From positions 35,758,122 through 35,822,121 of the forward strand of contig OX328101.1 in the NCBI GenBank assembly GCA_946811185.2: a DNA stretch of 64,000 bases. The letters run 5' to 3'. The notes below the pieces were generated by a model that was given only the letters and a program-made list of their open reading frames with translations, was not told where the DNA came from and made no database searches. The position numbers were made by a program, and so were the translations under genes. Origin of the DNA: Hippopus hippopus. Taxonomy: Eukaryota > Mollusca > Bivalvia > Cardiida > Cardiidae. Below, piece after piece: positions 11,723-37,115 of the stretch (the stretch's first letter is position 1; each line of letters opens with the position of its first letter).

Positions 11723-12694
11723 CTTAGCTCAAATAAGCATGAAGTGCTCACGGTGAGCTTTTGTGATCCTGCTGTGTCTGTCAGGTACCCATGAAACTTG
11801 GTCAGAAAGATTATTTTGATGATTTCTCAGACAAGTTGGAAATTGAGTCATGTCAGATTGAAAAGTAGGTCACTTGGCCAAATCTTTGAAAAAAACCTTG
11901 TCTGCACTCTAGAGGCCACATTTTCAGCCTGATAGTCATGAAACTAGGTCAGAGGCTTTGTCTTGGTGGTATCTCAGAAAGTTGGAAATTTAGTCATGTT
12001 GGGTAAAAAAGTAGGTCACTGGGCCACATCTTAGAAAAACCTTGTGTGCAGTCTAGAGGCCACATTTTCAGCCAGATACTCTTTAAACTTGGTGAAACGT
12101 TTGTCTTTTTGATTTCTTGAACATGTTTGAAATTTTGTCATGTTAGGTCAGAAATTAGGTCACTGGGCCAAATCGTAAAAAACCTTGTGTGCACTCTAGA
12201 GGCCTCATTTCAAGCCAGATACTCACGAAACTAAGTAAAAGTAGTTGTCTTGATGATATCTCAGATTTATGAAATTGGGTCATGTGGGGACAAAAGTAGG
12301 TCGCTTGGCCTAATCTTAGAAAAGCATTGTGTTCAGCATAGAGGCCACATTGTCAGCCTGATACCCATGAAAGTTGGTCAGAAAGGTTATGTTGATGATT
12401 TCTTAGACAAGTTGGAAATTGGGTTATGTCAGATCAAACAGTAGGTCTCTCAGCCAAAACTCTGAAATATGTATGCAGTCTAGAGGCCAAGTTTTCAGCC
12501 TGATTCTCTTGAAACTTGGTCAGAATGTTTGTCATGTTGATATGTCTGATAAGTTTGAAACTGGATCACTTTGGATCAAAACACAGGTCACTTACACTCA
12601 TGTGTTTTACATCTTTAAAATCAGGATCTTTTCAGCTTTATCAGCCGTAGATGACTTAACTCAGTTGAGTGCTTTAGGCCCAATGGCCCTCTTG
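11723..12694 (+). mobile_element. Hairpin-ended element with ~147-bp tandem core (copy 2)
   Basis: It starts with the 5' hairpin TTAGCTCAAATAAGCATGAA ... GTGCTCACGGTGAGCT. About six units of roughly 147 bp follow. It ends at 12660-12694 with CTCAGTTGAGTGCTTTAGGC and a short GGCC...GGCC hairpin followed by CTCTTG. The conserved 5' and 3' ends make this a plausible full-length non-autonomous element. Confidence 0.65.
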
Positions 12695-12815
12695 ATTCCT
12701 TTTCACACAATGTTTTCAGTCCTTACTCTCACAAATTCCACTATTTAAGATACTTTTGTCATCTGCTAATGCTTTGAAATCAGACAAATTCAAATTTTGT
12801 TGTTTGATAAAGGGT

Positions 12816-13029
12816 TTAACCCTTTACCTAACAATCCCATGTTTTAACGACCCTTTAGAAATAAGCTTTTGAAAACATTGTGGGAAAAGGAGAAAATGCT
12901 GGTTACCAGCAATTTCTCCTTTTCCCACAATGTTTTCTTCCTATTCAAAAACAAAAGCTATCAATTGTAAAGCATAAGAATCATTGTTGGTAAATTCCTT
13001 CAAAATTTTGCTGTGTGGCAAAGGGTTAA
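12816..13029. mobile_element. Palindromic MITE flanked by TTAA
   Basis: TTAA-CCCTTTACC at the left and GGCAAAGGG-TTAA at the right give matched ends with a TTAA on each side. The centre (12871-12936) is a long near-perfect palindrome: CATTGTGGGAAAAGGAGAA, a short GGTTACC core, then its reverse complement. TTAA flanks with CCC-starting ends fit piggyBac-type MITEs; this is inference. The left TTAA is shared with the right end of a further truncated copy (about 12762-12819). Confidence 0.7.
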
Positions 13030-13034
13030 AACGC

Positions 13035-13264
13035 CAGGGGTACTTTTCACTAAACTGTAGATTTATGCAATTTTGGGGGAACTGAATATACACACTTAAG
13101 ATCTCTGCTTTACCCATATATATAAACTGGTGTAAAGTTATGCAAATATATACTCATATCATTAATTAGGCAGTTTAGTGAAACTTGTTTTCAGGCTTGA
13201 TGCTTGGTAACAAAAACTATGTATGCAAATTTCGTGCATACACAGTTTAGTGAAAGGTACCCCA
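13035..13264. repeat. Foldback repeat
   Basis: The arms are CAGGGGTACTTTTCACTAAA at 13035 and the matching reverse complement TTTAGTGAAAGGTACCCC ending at about 13264. The interior is AT-rich and non-coding. It sits between copies of the TTAA-flanked palindromic family. Confidence 0.65.
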
Positions 13265-13346
13265 GATCTTTTGTTAAGCAATCCCAGATTTCAACAACCC
13301 TAAAAATGAAGGCTTTTGAAAACAGTGTCAAAAACAGAGATATATA

Positions 13347-13712
13347 GGATCTGACATGAGTTGGCTTTTGAGATAAAATTTTATTAAACGAGTCTAGGGA
13401 AATTTTATTGAGCGATCCTTTGGCGAGCTTAATAACATTTTCCCTTGACGAGTTTAATAAAATTTTATCTCGAACGCCAACGAATGTCAGATTCTTTTTA
13501 TCACATAACGATATTTCACGAAATATAGATCACATGATGAAAAACCTTTATAGATTCACCCACGGTAACATACATAAAACCAATTCACTTTTATGAAATG
13601 CGTACAAATTGATGTCAAAAATGACATCACACGAATATGATATCAAATATGTATAAGATAAGAAAATTCGTAATGGGTATATTACACTGAAAACAAGGGA
13701 GATTATGTGATA
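13347..13712 (-). mobile_element. ~350-bp dispersed DNA element, reverse orientation
   Basis: It contains an inverted repeat: TTGGCTTTTGAGATAAAATT near 13361 against AATAAAATTTTATCTCGAAC near 13458. The whole block matches, in reverse complement, the sequences at 33069-33412, 48607-48951 and 63546-63888, including ACACTGAAAACAAGGGAG at the far end. No coding region. It lies just upstream of the HINT2-like gene. Confidence 0.65.
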
Positions 13713-13908
13713 AAATGCTGATAACCAGCATTTTCTCCTTTTTCCCCAATGTTTTTAGTAACCTTCCGAAACAATATTCTGTTTTTTAAGTCACATTTAT
13801 TTTGCCGTCTGCAAATACTTTGAATATGGACAAGTCTTTGTTTGATCAGGTTGCAAGATTTATGTGTACTTAATGAATTTTTTCTCTGATCTGTATCTTT
13901 TTAGCATA

Positions 13909-27811
<13,903 letters not shown>

Positions 27812-27937
27812 AGACAAGATGTGCTCTTACTTTTCTTTTGTTGTGGGGCTTTTATGTATTCAGTATTTTAAGTTTAAAAAAAATGACATATCCTTTACAA
27901 GTTTAACCATTTGTTTTCTCTTCCAAAGAACCTGCAG

Positions 27938-28017
27938 TGATTAACAATATACAGGACAGTGCCCAGTGTGCTTATTATTCACTTATATACATGTGCATGT
28001 ATGTATGTGCATACTAA
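27938..28017 (+). pseudogene. Decayed duplicate of HINT2-like exon 5 (copy A)
   Basis: CCTGCAG followed by TGATTAACAATATACAGGAC aligns with the acceptor and start of exon 5, 127 bp downstream of its stop. In the exon 5 frame it reads VINNIQDSAQCAYY and then a sequence without the histidine triad, ending at TAA 28015-28017. The intact exon has [20 protein letters not shown]. Similarity continues past the stop into the flanking sequence (GCAGACAGAT and TTACTTTT blocks). It cannot supply a working HIT motif. Confidence 0.8.
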
Positions 28018-28103
28018 TGCTATGATGCAGACAGATAGCCCTGAGGACAGAAATATGAAATGATGTTACTTTTATCTTTTGATGTGGTTCTTTTTGCTTT
28101 ACA

Positions 28104-31074
28104 TTTTTAGCTCATCTGAGCATGAAGTGCTCAAGGTGAGCTTTTTTGATCGTGCTGTGTCCGTCGTGCGTCATCAACTTTTACCTTGTGTACGCTCTGG
28201 AGGTCACATTTTCAGGCCAATACTCATGAAACTTGGTCAGGTTGTTTGTCTTGATGATATCTCGGACAAGTTCGAAAGTGGGTCATGTCAGGTCAAAAAC
28301 TAGATCACTATGTCAAATCTTAGAAAAACCTTGTGTACGCTCTAGAGGCCACATTTTCTGTCCAGTACTCTTGAAAGTTGGTCAGAATGTTTGCCTTGAT
28401 GATATCTTGGACGAGTTCGAGAATGGGCCATGCCAGGTCAAAAACTAGGTCAATAGGTCTAATCTTAGAAAAACCCCGTGTACGCTCTAGAGGCTACATT
28501 TTCTGTCCTGTACTTTGAAAATTGGTCAGAATATTTGCCTTTATGATATCTTGGAGGAGTTCGAAAATGGGTCATGTCGGGTCAAAAACCAGGTCACTAA
28601 GTCAAATCTTAGAAACAAGAGGACCATGATGGTCCTAAATCGCTCACCTGAAATGCAACTCAGCTGTCATTGTTATGGCCACTTGCCTCTTTGCTGGAAT
28701 GTTTTAGTTTTGAAAATGATTCATCCATATGACAATACCAACAATAAGAGCAGGTAAGAAAATGATAGAGCCGAAATTATAGGCCCTAGAGTGTAAACAA
28801 TGGAATTGTCATCAAGATCCCCTATTTTGATGCTTTTAGCTTGTCCACATTTTGATCAGATTTGTCCTTAGGTCATTATGAACATCCAGGGAAATTTTGA
28901 ATATGACTGAGCCAGAATTGTGGTTGCTGAGTGTGTTCATGTTCATGTTCACAACCTTACAAACAGTCTGGGCGATGGATAAGATTATGCTGGAATTCCG
29001 ATAGCTATATAATAAACAGTGGAATTTTGGCGACGCATATTCAAGGATGCATAAAAGCTAACCATGAGTATGTTATGCTCAGGTGAGCTGATAATGGGTT
29101 TTCAGACAGAATCACATGCCAAATGTATGTTGTGGGCCATACAATATGGAACAGGAGGATTCCAAGAATACACTCTTTACATATTTGATCCCACATTGTG
29201 ACTACAAAGGACTTTTTGTGATTCCAAGGAAGAAATTTGGTAAATGCTATTAGCAAACAAGAGCCGTCAAGTGGTTGTTGAGAAATCGCTTCCGACGGAC
29301 AGACAGACAGACGAAGTGGCGACTATATGCTTGCCCTTACGGGAGCATAACTATCCACCAGTCCATGCTGAATATGAAAGCTCTAGGGTTAATGTTTGGA
29401 TGAAAGAAGATTTTAAAAGATCTTTTATTTGGATGTGGAAACTGGGATCCAACAACAAAGCACTTATTTTTTTTCCTAAGGTCACAATTCGATGTACTTT
29501 GGTAGAGTGCTACTGTTGCCAATTCAGTTGTAGGCATTGTGTTTGGGTTGAATTTTTTTTTTCAGCAGTTGACATGGAAACCAGAGTTGTTCATGAATTC
29601 CAATTTGTCAAAGGGCAATACAGTTGATCTTGCTTAGCTAAGCGACTACATTTATTAAGCCAACACTTTTATTTAGCGATACGAATTCCAATGTCTCTGT
29701 TGAAATATATAAGACTAGCTGGAATTGAATGCCCCATGGATTAAAGCCTTTATGCTGAGCTAAATCCTATATTGTCAGTACTTATTACAATCGTCTTGTG
29801 AAATCCGAGAACCCACAACATAGGGCCATTTTCAACACTAGGGCCATAATTTGAAGTATTTTGGTAGAGGGCCACTAGATGATGCTACATGCCAAATATG
29901 AAAGCTCTAGCCCTTACAGTTTGGGACAAGAAGATTTTTAAAGATTTCCTTCTTTATCTCTATGTGAAATCCGAGACCCCACAACATAGGGCCAATTTTT
30001 AACACCAAGGCCATAATTTGAAGTATTTTGGTAGAGGGTCACTAGATGATGCTACATGCCATATATGAAAGCTCTAGCCCTTACGGTTTGGGACAAGAAG
30101 ATTTTTAAAGATTTCCTTCTTTATCTCTATGTCAAATCCGAGAACCCACAACATAGGGCCAATTTCCACACTAGGGCCATAATTTGAAGTATTTTGGTAG
30201 AGGGCCACTAGATGATGCTACACGCCATATATGAAAGCTTTAGCCCTTACAGTTTGGGACAAGAAGATTTTTAAGTTTTTTCTTTCGGTTGCCATGGCAA
30301 CCAGAGTTCTTCATACAATTCAAATCTTTGAAGTATTCTGAAAGTGCATCACCTAAGGATCATTTCTGTGAAGTTTCATTGAAATCTGATTGGCGGTTTC
30401 AGAGGAGAAAATTTTTTAGTAATTATTTACGGACAGACAGACAGACGGACGACGGACATTGACCGATCACAATAGCTCACCCTGAGCACTATGTGCTCAG
30501 GTGAGCTAAAAACATTGTGTACGCTCTATAGTCCACATTTTTAGTCCAGTAATCTCTAGAGGGCACATTTTCACTCAAATATTCATGAAAGTTGGTCAGA
30601 GTGCTTCTCTTGATATTATCTAGGAGGAGTTTGAAAATGGGTCACCTCATATCAATAACTAGGTCACGGGGAACAATATTTGAAAAAAATCTTGTGTTTG
30701 CTCTAGAGACCACATTTTCAGCCCAATACTCATGAAACTTGGTCAGAATCTTTTTCTTGATAACATCTTTGATGAATGAAAATGGGTTGGGTCGGGTGAA
30801 AAACTAGGTCACAAGGTTAAATCTTATACTCTAGAGGCCACAATTTAAGTTCAATATTCATGATTCTCGGTCAAAATATTTGTCTTGATGACATCGTAGA
30901 TGAGTCTAGAGAAAGCTTGTGTACATGCTAGAGGCCAAATTTGCCAATTGTCAGTTCACTAATTATGAAAGCTTGTTGGAATGTTTGTCATGATATCTCG
31001 AAAGAGATTTAAAATGGATCATGTTTGGTCAAAAGGCTCAGGTGAGCGACTTCAGGGCCATCATGGCCCTCAGG
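28104..31074 (+). mobile_element. Hairpin-ended tandem-core element, outer (copy A)
   Basis: The 5' hairpin TTTTTAGCTCATCTGAGCAT ... AGTGCTCAAGGTGAGC starts at 28104. Units of about 147 bp follow (GTACGCTCTAGAGGCCACAT, TTGGTCAGAATGTTTGCC, GGACGAGTTCGA). They are interrupted at 28615 by an opposite-strand element and resume at about 30509 with AACATTGTGTACGCTC. The 3' end at 31035-31074 is GCTCAGGTGAGCGACTTCAG plus the hairpin GGGCCATCATGGCCC and CTCAGG. Non-coding. Confidence 0.7.
28615..30508 (-). mobile_element. Nested hairpin-ended element, minus strand (copy A)
   Basis: Read on the minus strand it starts near 30510 with TTTAGCTCACCTGAGCACAT and its hairpin, then a GTCCGTCTGTCTGTCTGTCC run. 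It contains three ~165-bp units (CCACAACATAGGGCCA, GGTAGAGGGCCACTAGATGA, TTTGGGACAAGAAGATTTTT on the plus strand). It ends at 28615 with AGGTGAGCGATTTAGGACCA, the hairpin GGACCATCATGGTCC and TCTTG. Both ends are of the conserved type, so this is a complete copy inserted into the outer element. A 126-codon open frame at 29244-29627 is repeat-derived and not called. Confidence 0.75.
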
Positions 31075-31309
31075 TTTTCAAAAGCCAGAATCCTCAGGGT
31101 TATTTTAAGTCAAAAAAGTTTGGTAAAGAGTTAGAGAAAAGTTGTATCACTTTAGCCACATTTAATTTGTAGGCTGAAAATGATTTACAATGAACAAATC
31201 TGAGGCTGAAAATGATTTACAATGAACAGATCTGAATTAGTACTATCCAGTTAACAGCTAAGGGCTGATGTTTGTTTGTATGGCTTTATGAAATGAATAG
31301 CAGAATGAT

Positions 31310-32310
31310 AAAATTCAACATTTAAGTCTTTACCCGACAACAAACTTTCATTTATCGTTGTTGAAAGCATTTGAAGGCAAGCAATTAAATATGCCTCAAA
31401 TGATAAGATTTGTATTAGAAAGGATAGAGAACATTGTGGGGAAAGGAGAAAATGCTGGTAATCAGCATTTTCTTTTTTCTTTTCCACATTTTCAAAGCCT
31501 ATTTTCTCGGTGTTGTTAAAACGGTATTGTTCGATGAATACTTAACCGTTTACCAGACCACAAAATTTTACACTCTTGCAAATTAACCCTTTACCGCACA
31601 ATGCCGACCTTTAACGACCCTGGGAAGGAAGCCTTTTGAAAACATTGTGGGAAAAGGAGAAACTGCTGGTAACCAGAATTTTCTCCTTTTCCCACAATGT
31701 TTTCTACCCTTTCAATGAGAAATTGCACCATTTGAGCCACAATGAAATTATCGTCTGCAAATGCTTTCAATTTGGACAAGGCTAAAATTTTGTCGTCTGG
31801 TTAAAGGTTAAAAGCTTTTGCATACAACAAATTAACTGTGGCTGAGAGATGATGGCAATAGTCTTATGTCCTCTTTACCAAAGGACAAAATTTAGACCAG
31901 TCCAAATTTAAACCATGTGCAAACAATAATTTAAACATGACTCAAATGATGAAGTTTATCTTGAACTCTTTACCACAAAGCAAAATCTAAGACCTGCCCA
32001 ACTTGAAAGCATTAGCAGATGACAACATATTTAAAAGCTGAAATTTGTTTTGGGATAGGTGGAAATCATTGTGGAGAAAGAAGAAAATGCTGACTACCAG
32101 TATTTTCTCCTTTTCCTACAAGTTTTTTAAAAGATTTCTTTCTCAGGGTCGTTAACAGTTGGGAATGTGTGGTACAGGGTTAATATGATAGAAAAAAATT
32201 GTGTGAAAAGAAGAAAATGCTGTTTACCAGCATTTTCTCATTTTTCCCCAACGTTTTCAAAAGGCTTTTTCCTCAGCCTCATTTAAACTCGAGATTGTGC
32301 GGCAAAGGGT
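31310..32310. mobile_element. Chain of palindromic TTAA-type MITEs (copy A)
   Basis: At least four copies lie end to end. The clearest is 31583-31811, TTAA-CCCTTTACC to GGTTAA with the centre CATTGTGGGAAAAGGAGAA / CTCCTTTTCCCACAATG. Others centre near 31440-31470, 32085-32115 and 32205-32245. Equivalent chains lie at about 46900-47890 (clear copy 47162-47390) and 61790-62770 (clear copy 62039-62267). No coding potential beyond short chance frames. Confidence 0.65.
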
Positions 32311-32919
32311 TAAGGAGTTAAATATACTCTGTATCAAACAATCCTGTAATTTTTTTTTCCCTGCTGAAGAAGGCGTTTGAAAAAAATTATCTGTAAATAA
32401 GATACTGCTCACCAAGTGATTGACATTATTTTAAAGGGGGGGGGGGTGTTTCAGTGATTTTTATGCATCAGTGGTAATATATTTTTTAAGGAATAAAGAG
32501 AAATTTGTTTTCATGAAAACCTAATCACACTGTATTAAACCATGAAGTGGTTTCAATTACAAAAGTGTGGTTAGGTTGTTTTTTTTTTTCTTACCTCCAT
32601 GAAAACAAATTCTCTTCATTCGTTATAATTCAATATCACAGACAACAAATACGCACATAAAAGATAACGTTACTTACTGCATTTTTTTTTCTTGTAAATC
32701 CAATATTGCAGTTTCTATTGCGCATTTCATCAGTATTTCATAGCTGAGGACAACGGCTCGTTCATAATGTCAAAAATGTGTAATTCATGACATCATAGCA
32801 TTGAACATTGCAGAGTTAGTAGATATATTGTTAGAAGTTTAATACGCTGGAAGTAAGTTGAAAATTAGATAATTTGCACCCAATAAACTGACAATGAGCT
32901 TTAATTTTTCTCTTGGACC

Positions 32920-32952
32920 AGGGATCGTATATACACATATATAAGATCCCTG
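32920..32952. repeat. 33-bp palindromic insertion (copy A)
   Basis: AGGGATCGTATATA...TATATAAGATCCCT forms an almost perfect hairpin. It is flanked by CTTGGAC(C) and CTTGACTT. The site is empty in copy B, which has a single CTTGGACT at 48491-48498. Confidence 0.7.
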
Positions 32953-33068
32953 CTTGACTTAATGAATTTGTTGGATTTTTTTTTTCATGATATTCAGAGA
33001 AAATAAACTTTATAGCTAGCATTTGAACTTCAGACTTGGTATAAAATTAGAAAGAAAAACATTATGAA

Positions 33069-33412
33069 ATCACATAACCTCCCTTGTTTTCAGTGTAATA
33101 TACCGTAACAAATTTTCTTATCTTTGACATGTTTGATATCACAGTTGTGTGACGTCATTTTGTACATTTTTTCATGGAAGTGAATGGGTTTTATGGATAT
33201 TACTGCTGGTGCATCTATAGATGGTTTTGCATCTTCTGATCTGTAATTTGTGAAATATCGTTGTGATAAACAGAATCTGACATTGGTTGGCTTTTGAGAT
33301 AAAATTTAATTGAACTTGTCAAGAAAAAATGTTAGTAAGCCTCGCTTAGTAACATTTTCCCTAGACTCATTCAATAAAAATTTTATCTCAAACACTAACT
33401 CATGTCAAATCC
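33069..33412 (+). mobile_element. ~350-bp dispersed DNA element (copy A)
   Basis: The reverse complement of the element at 13347-13712. It includes ACCTCCCTTGTTTTCAGTGT at one end and the inverted repeat TTTTGAGATAAAATT / AATTTTATCTCAAA at the other. The inner loop carries GCCTCGCTTAGTAACATTTT. It also contains one TGACGTCA octamer. Confidence 0.6.
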
Positions 33413-33479
33413 TATATGTATATATAATGATGAGACAGTGTCTGTTTTAACTTTTTGTCAATGTGAAAAGGAAGGGAAA

Positions 33480-34094
33480 CTAGAGGCGCTTGAGCGCCTG
33501 TATCGCTCCACAGGCCTGATATTTCTATAATGGCGAAAGGAAGTTTTTAACAATTATCATTCAATCCTGCATTTTAGCTCACTGAAGAAACAATTTGGTA
33601 GACAACCACCATAGGAACTTACCTGCAAAACAACAATGAAATCCAATGAATAGTTTTAGAGAAGAAATTTTTCAAAGATTTTACTTTATACCATAAAAGG
33701 AAAATGAGTCTCCCATAAAAGCCATGTTTTTTGACAGATCTTTTTTTTTTTTTTTAAGGAATTCTGTAAACCTGTATCTAAGGAACATTCCTGCAAAATA
33801 ATAATGCTATCCAAATAGCGGTTTGGGAGGAGAAGATTTTTAAAGGTTTTTTACTTTGGTTGCCATGGCAACCAGAATTCTTCATGGAACACAATTATTT
33901 GAAGGAATTTGAAAGAGGACCACCAAAGGAACATTCCTGTGAAATTTGGTAAAAATCCAGTCAATAGTTTCTGAGGAGAAGTTTTTTAAAGAAAAAATTT
34001 ACGGACGCACGCACGGATGAACGAACGAACGGACGCACGCACGACGGACACAACGCCATGACAATAGCTCGCTGGCCTTCGGCCAGTGGAGCTA
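33480..34094 (-). mobile_element. Copy-A-specific hairpin-ended element (615 bp)
   Basis: Read on the minus strand it starts TTTTAGCTCCACTGGCCGAA with a strong hairpin (CTGGCCGAAGGCCAG), then a GTGTCCGTCGTGCGTGCGTC run. Its end is GGAGCGATACAGGCGCTCAA with the hairpin GGCGCTCAAGCGCC and TCTAG. Copies B and C have an uninterrupted GGAAGG-A(n)-TTATGC at the same place. The insertion added no obvious long target duplication, only a few bases within an A/T run. Same architecture as, but a different family from, the AGCTCACCTGAGCAC elements. Confidence 0.8.
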
Positions 34095-34439
34095 AAAATT
34101 ATGCATGTTTACAATTGTTCCATTATTACATACATGTATAAGAAGAAAATAATTACAATGTTCAAGTATCAACAGAAAAACTTGCTATTTTGCACAAGAT
34201 TCATATTTAATAAACAATTACAAATGTTTTTTAACATTATTAATTTTTATTTCTTATGATGTAACATGCTTTTAGGGAACTGCTAATACAATTCAGCATT
34301 TCATCCAAGTTTATAGTGGTTGAAACTAAGAATGCAGACAATTGTCAAATTTCGAAATTGATAGCACTCATTTATTTTCAAATCTCACTTGAGTGGAAAA
34401 AACCAGCTGTACACTGGTGTAATAAACTATTATAATTTC

Positions 34440-37115
34440 TTTACCACTCAACACAATTCTAAGACTCATCTGTATTGACAGCATTTGCTTACAAAGCATC
34501 ATGGCTAAAATTATGAAATTTGATTTTAGAATGATACAAAATTATGAAGAGAGGAGAAGATACTGGTTAACAGCATTGTCTACTTTCTCCACAGTAGTTT
34601 CAAAATCCGTCTCTCTCTCTCAGGGTTGTTTAAACTCGAGATTATGTGGTAAAGGGTTAACTCTTTCTGGCACCACAAAATCTTGGACATGTCCAACTTG
34701 ACCGCATTTGCACACAGCAGATTCAGTGTTGCTTAAATTGGGGAATCTGTTTTCAAAAGGGTGGAAAACTCTGTGTGAAAAAAAAAAAGAGGCCTACTTT
34801 CTCCAGATTGCTAAGACTCTGGATTATGTGGTATGGGATTGACCTTAATTTGGATAGTATTGACACACTTGCCCCTGAACATTACTTTTTGCATCTTGTA
34901 GCAGACAACTTTAAAAAACATAAAGGCAAAAGGAGAAACTGCTAAAGATAAGCAATCTTATTGAGTATGGATCATTTCAAATGTATAAAACCTTAATTCA
35001 CATTGTTTATCCAACTTTACAAATGTTTTCAATTACATGCTCTACAAATTTGTTTGTGAGTTGACGATCCCAAATTCAAAAATTACCAGACAACTTCAAC
35101 CAAATTGAAAGCATTGCAGATGAAAACACAAACGTATCTCCATAGATGATTTCTGTCTTTGAAATGGTAAAAAACATCATGGGAAAAGGAGAAAATGCTG
35201 GTTTCCAGCATTTTTGGCCTTTGCCAAAAATATTTTCAACAGTCTTCTTCTGTAGTGTTGTTAAAATACAGGATTATTTGATATCAGGTTAATTTATATG
35301 TATCGGCACTGCTGTAATGCAAAAATTGTAGTCTACTAGATGTGATTAGCAACACTTAGTAGAAGTGCATAAACACCAGCATAAAACTGGAATTGCAACA
35401 GGCCTATTAATACCCCCTTCCCACTGGTTGCCTAATAACTGAATCAAGAAATAAATTAACTCTTACCAAACAGAAAAGTTTTAGACTTGTCCAAATTGAA
35501 AACATTTTTAGATGACAATATAAATGTGGCTCAAAAGTTGAAAGTTGTTTGGGAAGGGTAGAAAACATTGTGGTAAAAGGAGAAAATGCTGTTTACCAGC
35601 ATTTTCTCCTTTTCCCACAATGTTTTTGAAAGGCTTTCTCATGGTCATTAAAATTCCGGATTGTGTGGTAAAGGGTTGAAAGGGTTTTAACTCCTGTATT
35701 AGTCAATCAATCATTATGAAAATTAAACATGCAGTATCCCATGGTGAGAAGATTACCATAAAAATCTTAAACATGTTGATTTGTAAAATTGTAAACTGTA
35801 GGAGGAAAAGTGGACACAAAATTACACCTACAGACAGATAACCCAATTCCCACAATAATTGGGGGGGGGGGGGGGGGAGGGAGGTGTTGAGGGTATAATT
35901 AATACATGATCATGCAAGACAAACTTTACTATAAACAGCCACATCACAGCAAGGACTGATGAGGAACATCAACTTTCTGAATCAAAGTTTCACTACCTTT
36001 ATCTGTTGTAACCCTGTACTAGACAGCAGCAATTTGTAGACTTGTCCAAACTGAAAGCATTTGAAGATGACAAATGGGATTCAAATAAAGGCATTGGTCT
36101 GTGATAGCATAGAAAACACTGTTGGAAGAAGGAGGATATGCTGGTTTCAATTTTTTCAAAGTCTTTCATCTCGGGCTCCTTAAAACTTGGGATTGATTCC
36201 CACAGTGTTACCAAGTTTTTCTTTGGATTTTAGTATATTAAGGGTACCTTGAAATACCTTTCCGGACAGTTTAGATAAGGATCAGACTAAACCATACTTG
36301 CAGTCTGATCAATCACTGTTCAATATTTTGGACATATTCAACAAAAGTATCCTGAAATTGCTATAAACATGTTTTTTCCTAAAGAATAAAAATATGTTTC
36401 AGTTTATTAACTTTTTCATTTTATTAACTCTACCTCTTTGGATGCCTGAAAACCCACTCCACTGAAGTACAGGAAATTTTTTTTGTAATAGGCTTGAATC
36501 AATAACCTGACTGTATAGATCTAAGATCAGACAGCACGTTTTGTGCAGTCTGGTCTTGATATCTGATGCTGAAAGCGTTGAGCAGTCTATGAGTTAAATT
36601 GTTTACTCATTCAAAAGCTGCAATGAAAATTTTGACTCAGAAAGTTAATTATTCAAGAACAAAATTCCCAATATACCGATCCATTTCTTGATTAAATATG
36701 TGTCACTACTCAATCATCATCATCATTATCATCATCACACAAACAATCATAATTTACATGCAAACAAGACACAACCAACCTAAAACCACACAAACACTTT
36801 TCATAATTTCCATACTAATAAAAAGGTACAAATTACATGGATTTCTGTCTAGTATTGCTTCTATAGCCTAATTCTAGCCTTTCACCAATCAAGAAAATTT
36901 TAAACTTGTCAAAATTCAAAGCATCTGCCAATTTAGGTAATTTAAATGCAGCTCAAGTGTCAGGATTTTTTTTTTTTTTTTAGAAAAGGATAGAAAACAT
37001 AAGTAGAAAAAGGGAAAAAAATGCTGGTTACTACCATTTTCTCCTTTTCCCACAGTATTTCCCAAAGCCTCATGGTCATTTGAGCACATGGATGTTTGGT
37101 AAAGGGTTGACACAA
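34440..37115. repeat. Region rich in palindromic TTAA-type MITEs (copy A)
   Basis: Copies centre near 34560-34600, 35175-35215, 35575-35625 (35456-35678 is the cleanest, with a perfect AGGAGAAAATGCTG / CAGCATTTTCTCCT stem), 36120-36160 and 37015-37050. A G-run tract occurs at about 35861-35880, two AGATCAGAC-type palindromes at 36272 and 36520, and an (ATC)n stretch at about 36714-36738. No gene recognised. Equivalent regions lie at about 49370-52020 (B). Confidence 0.55.

Noticed and set aside
9560..12600. CRISPR-like array
   Set aside because: The repeats are long (about 147 bp), contiguous and imperfect with no short unique spacers, in an animal genome.
29244..29627. 127-codon open frame repeated in unit C and shortened in B
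   Set aside because: It lies wholly inside the nested minus-strand repeat element, changes frame with T-run length between units, and has no recognisable domain.
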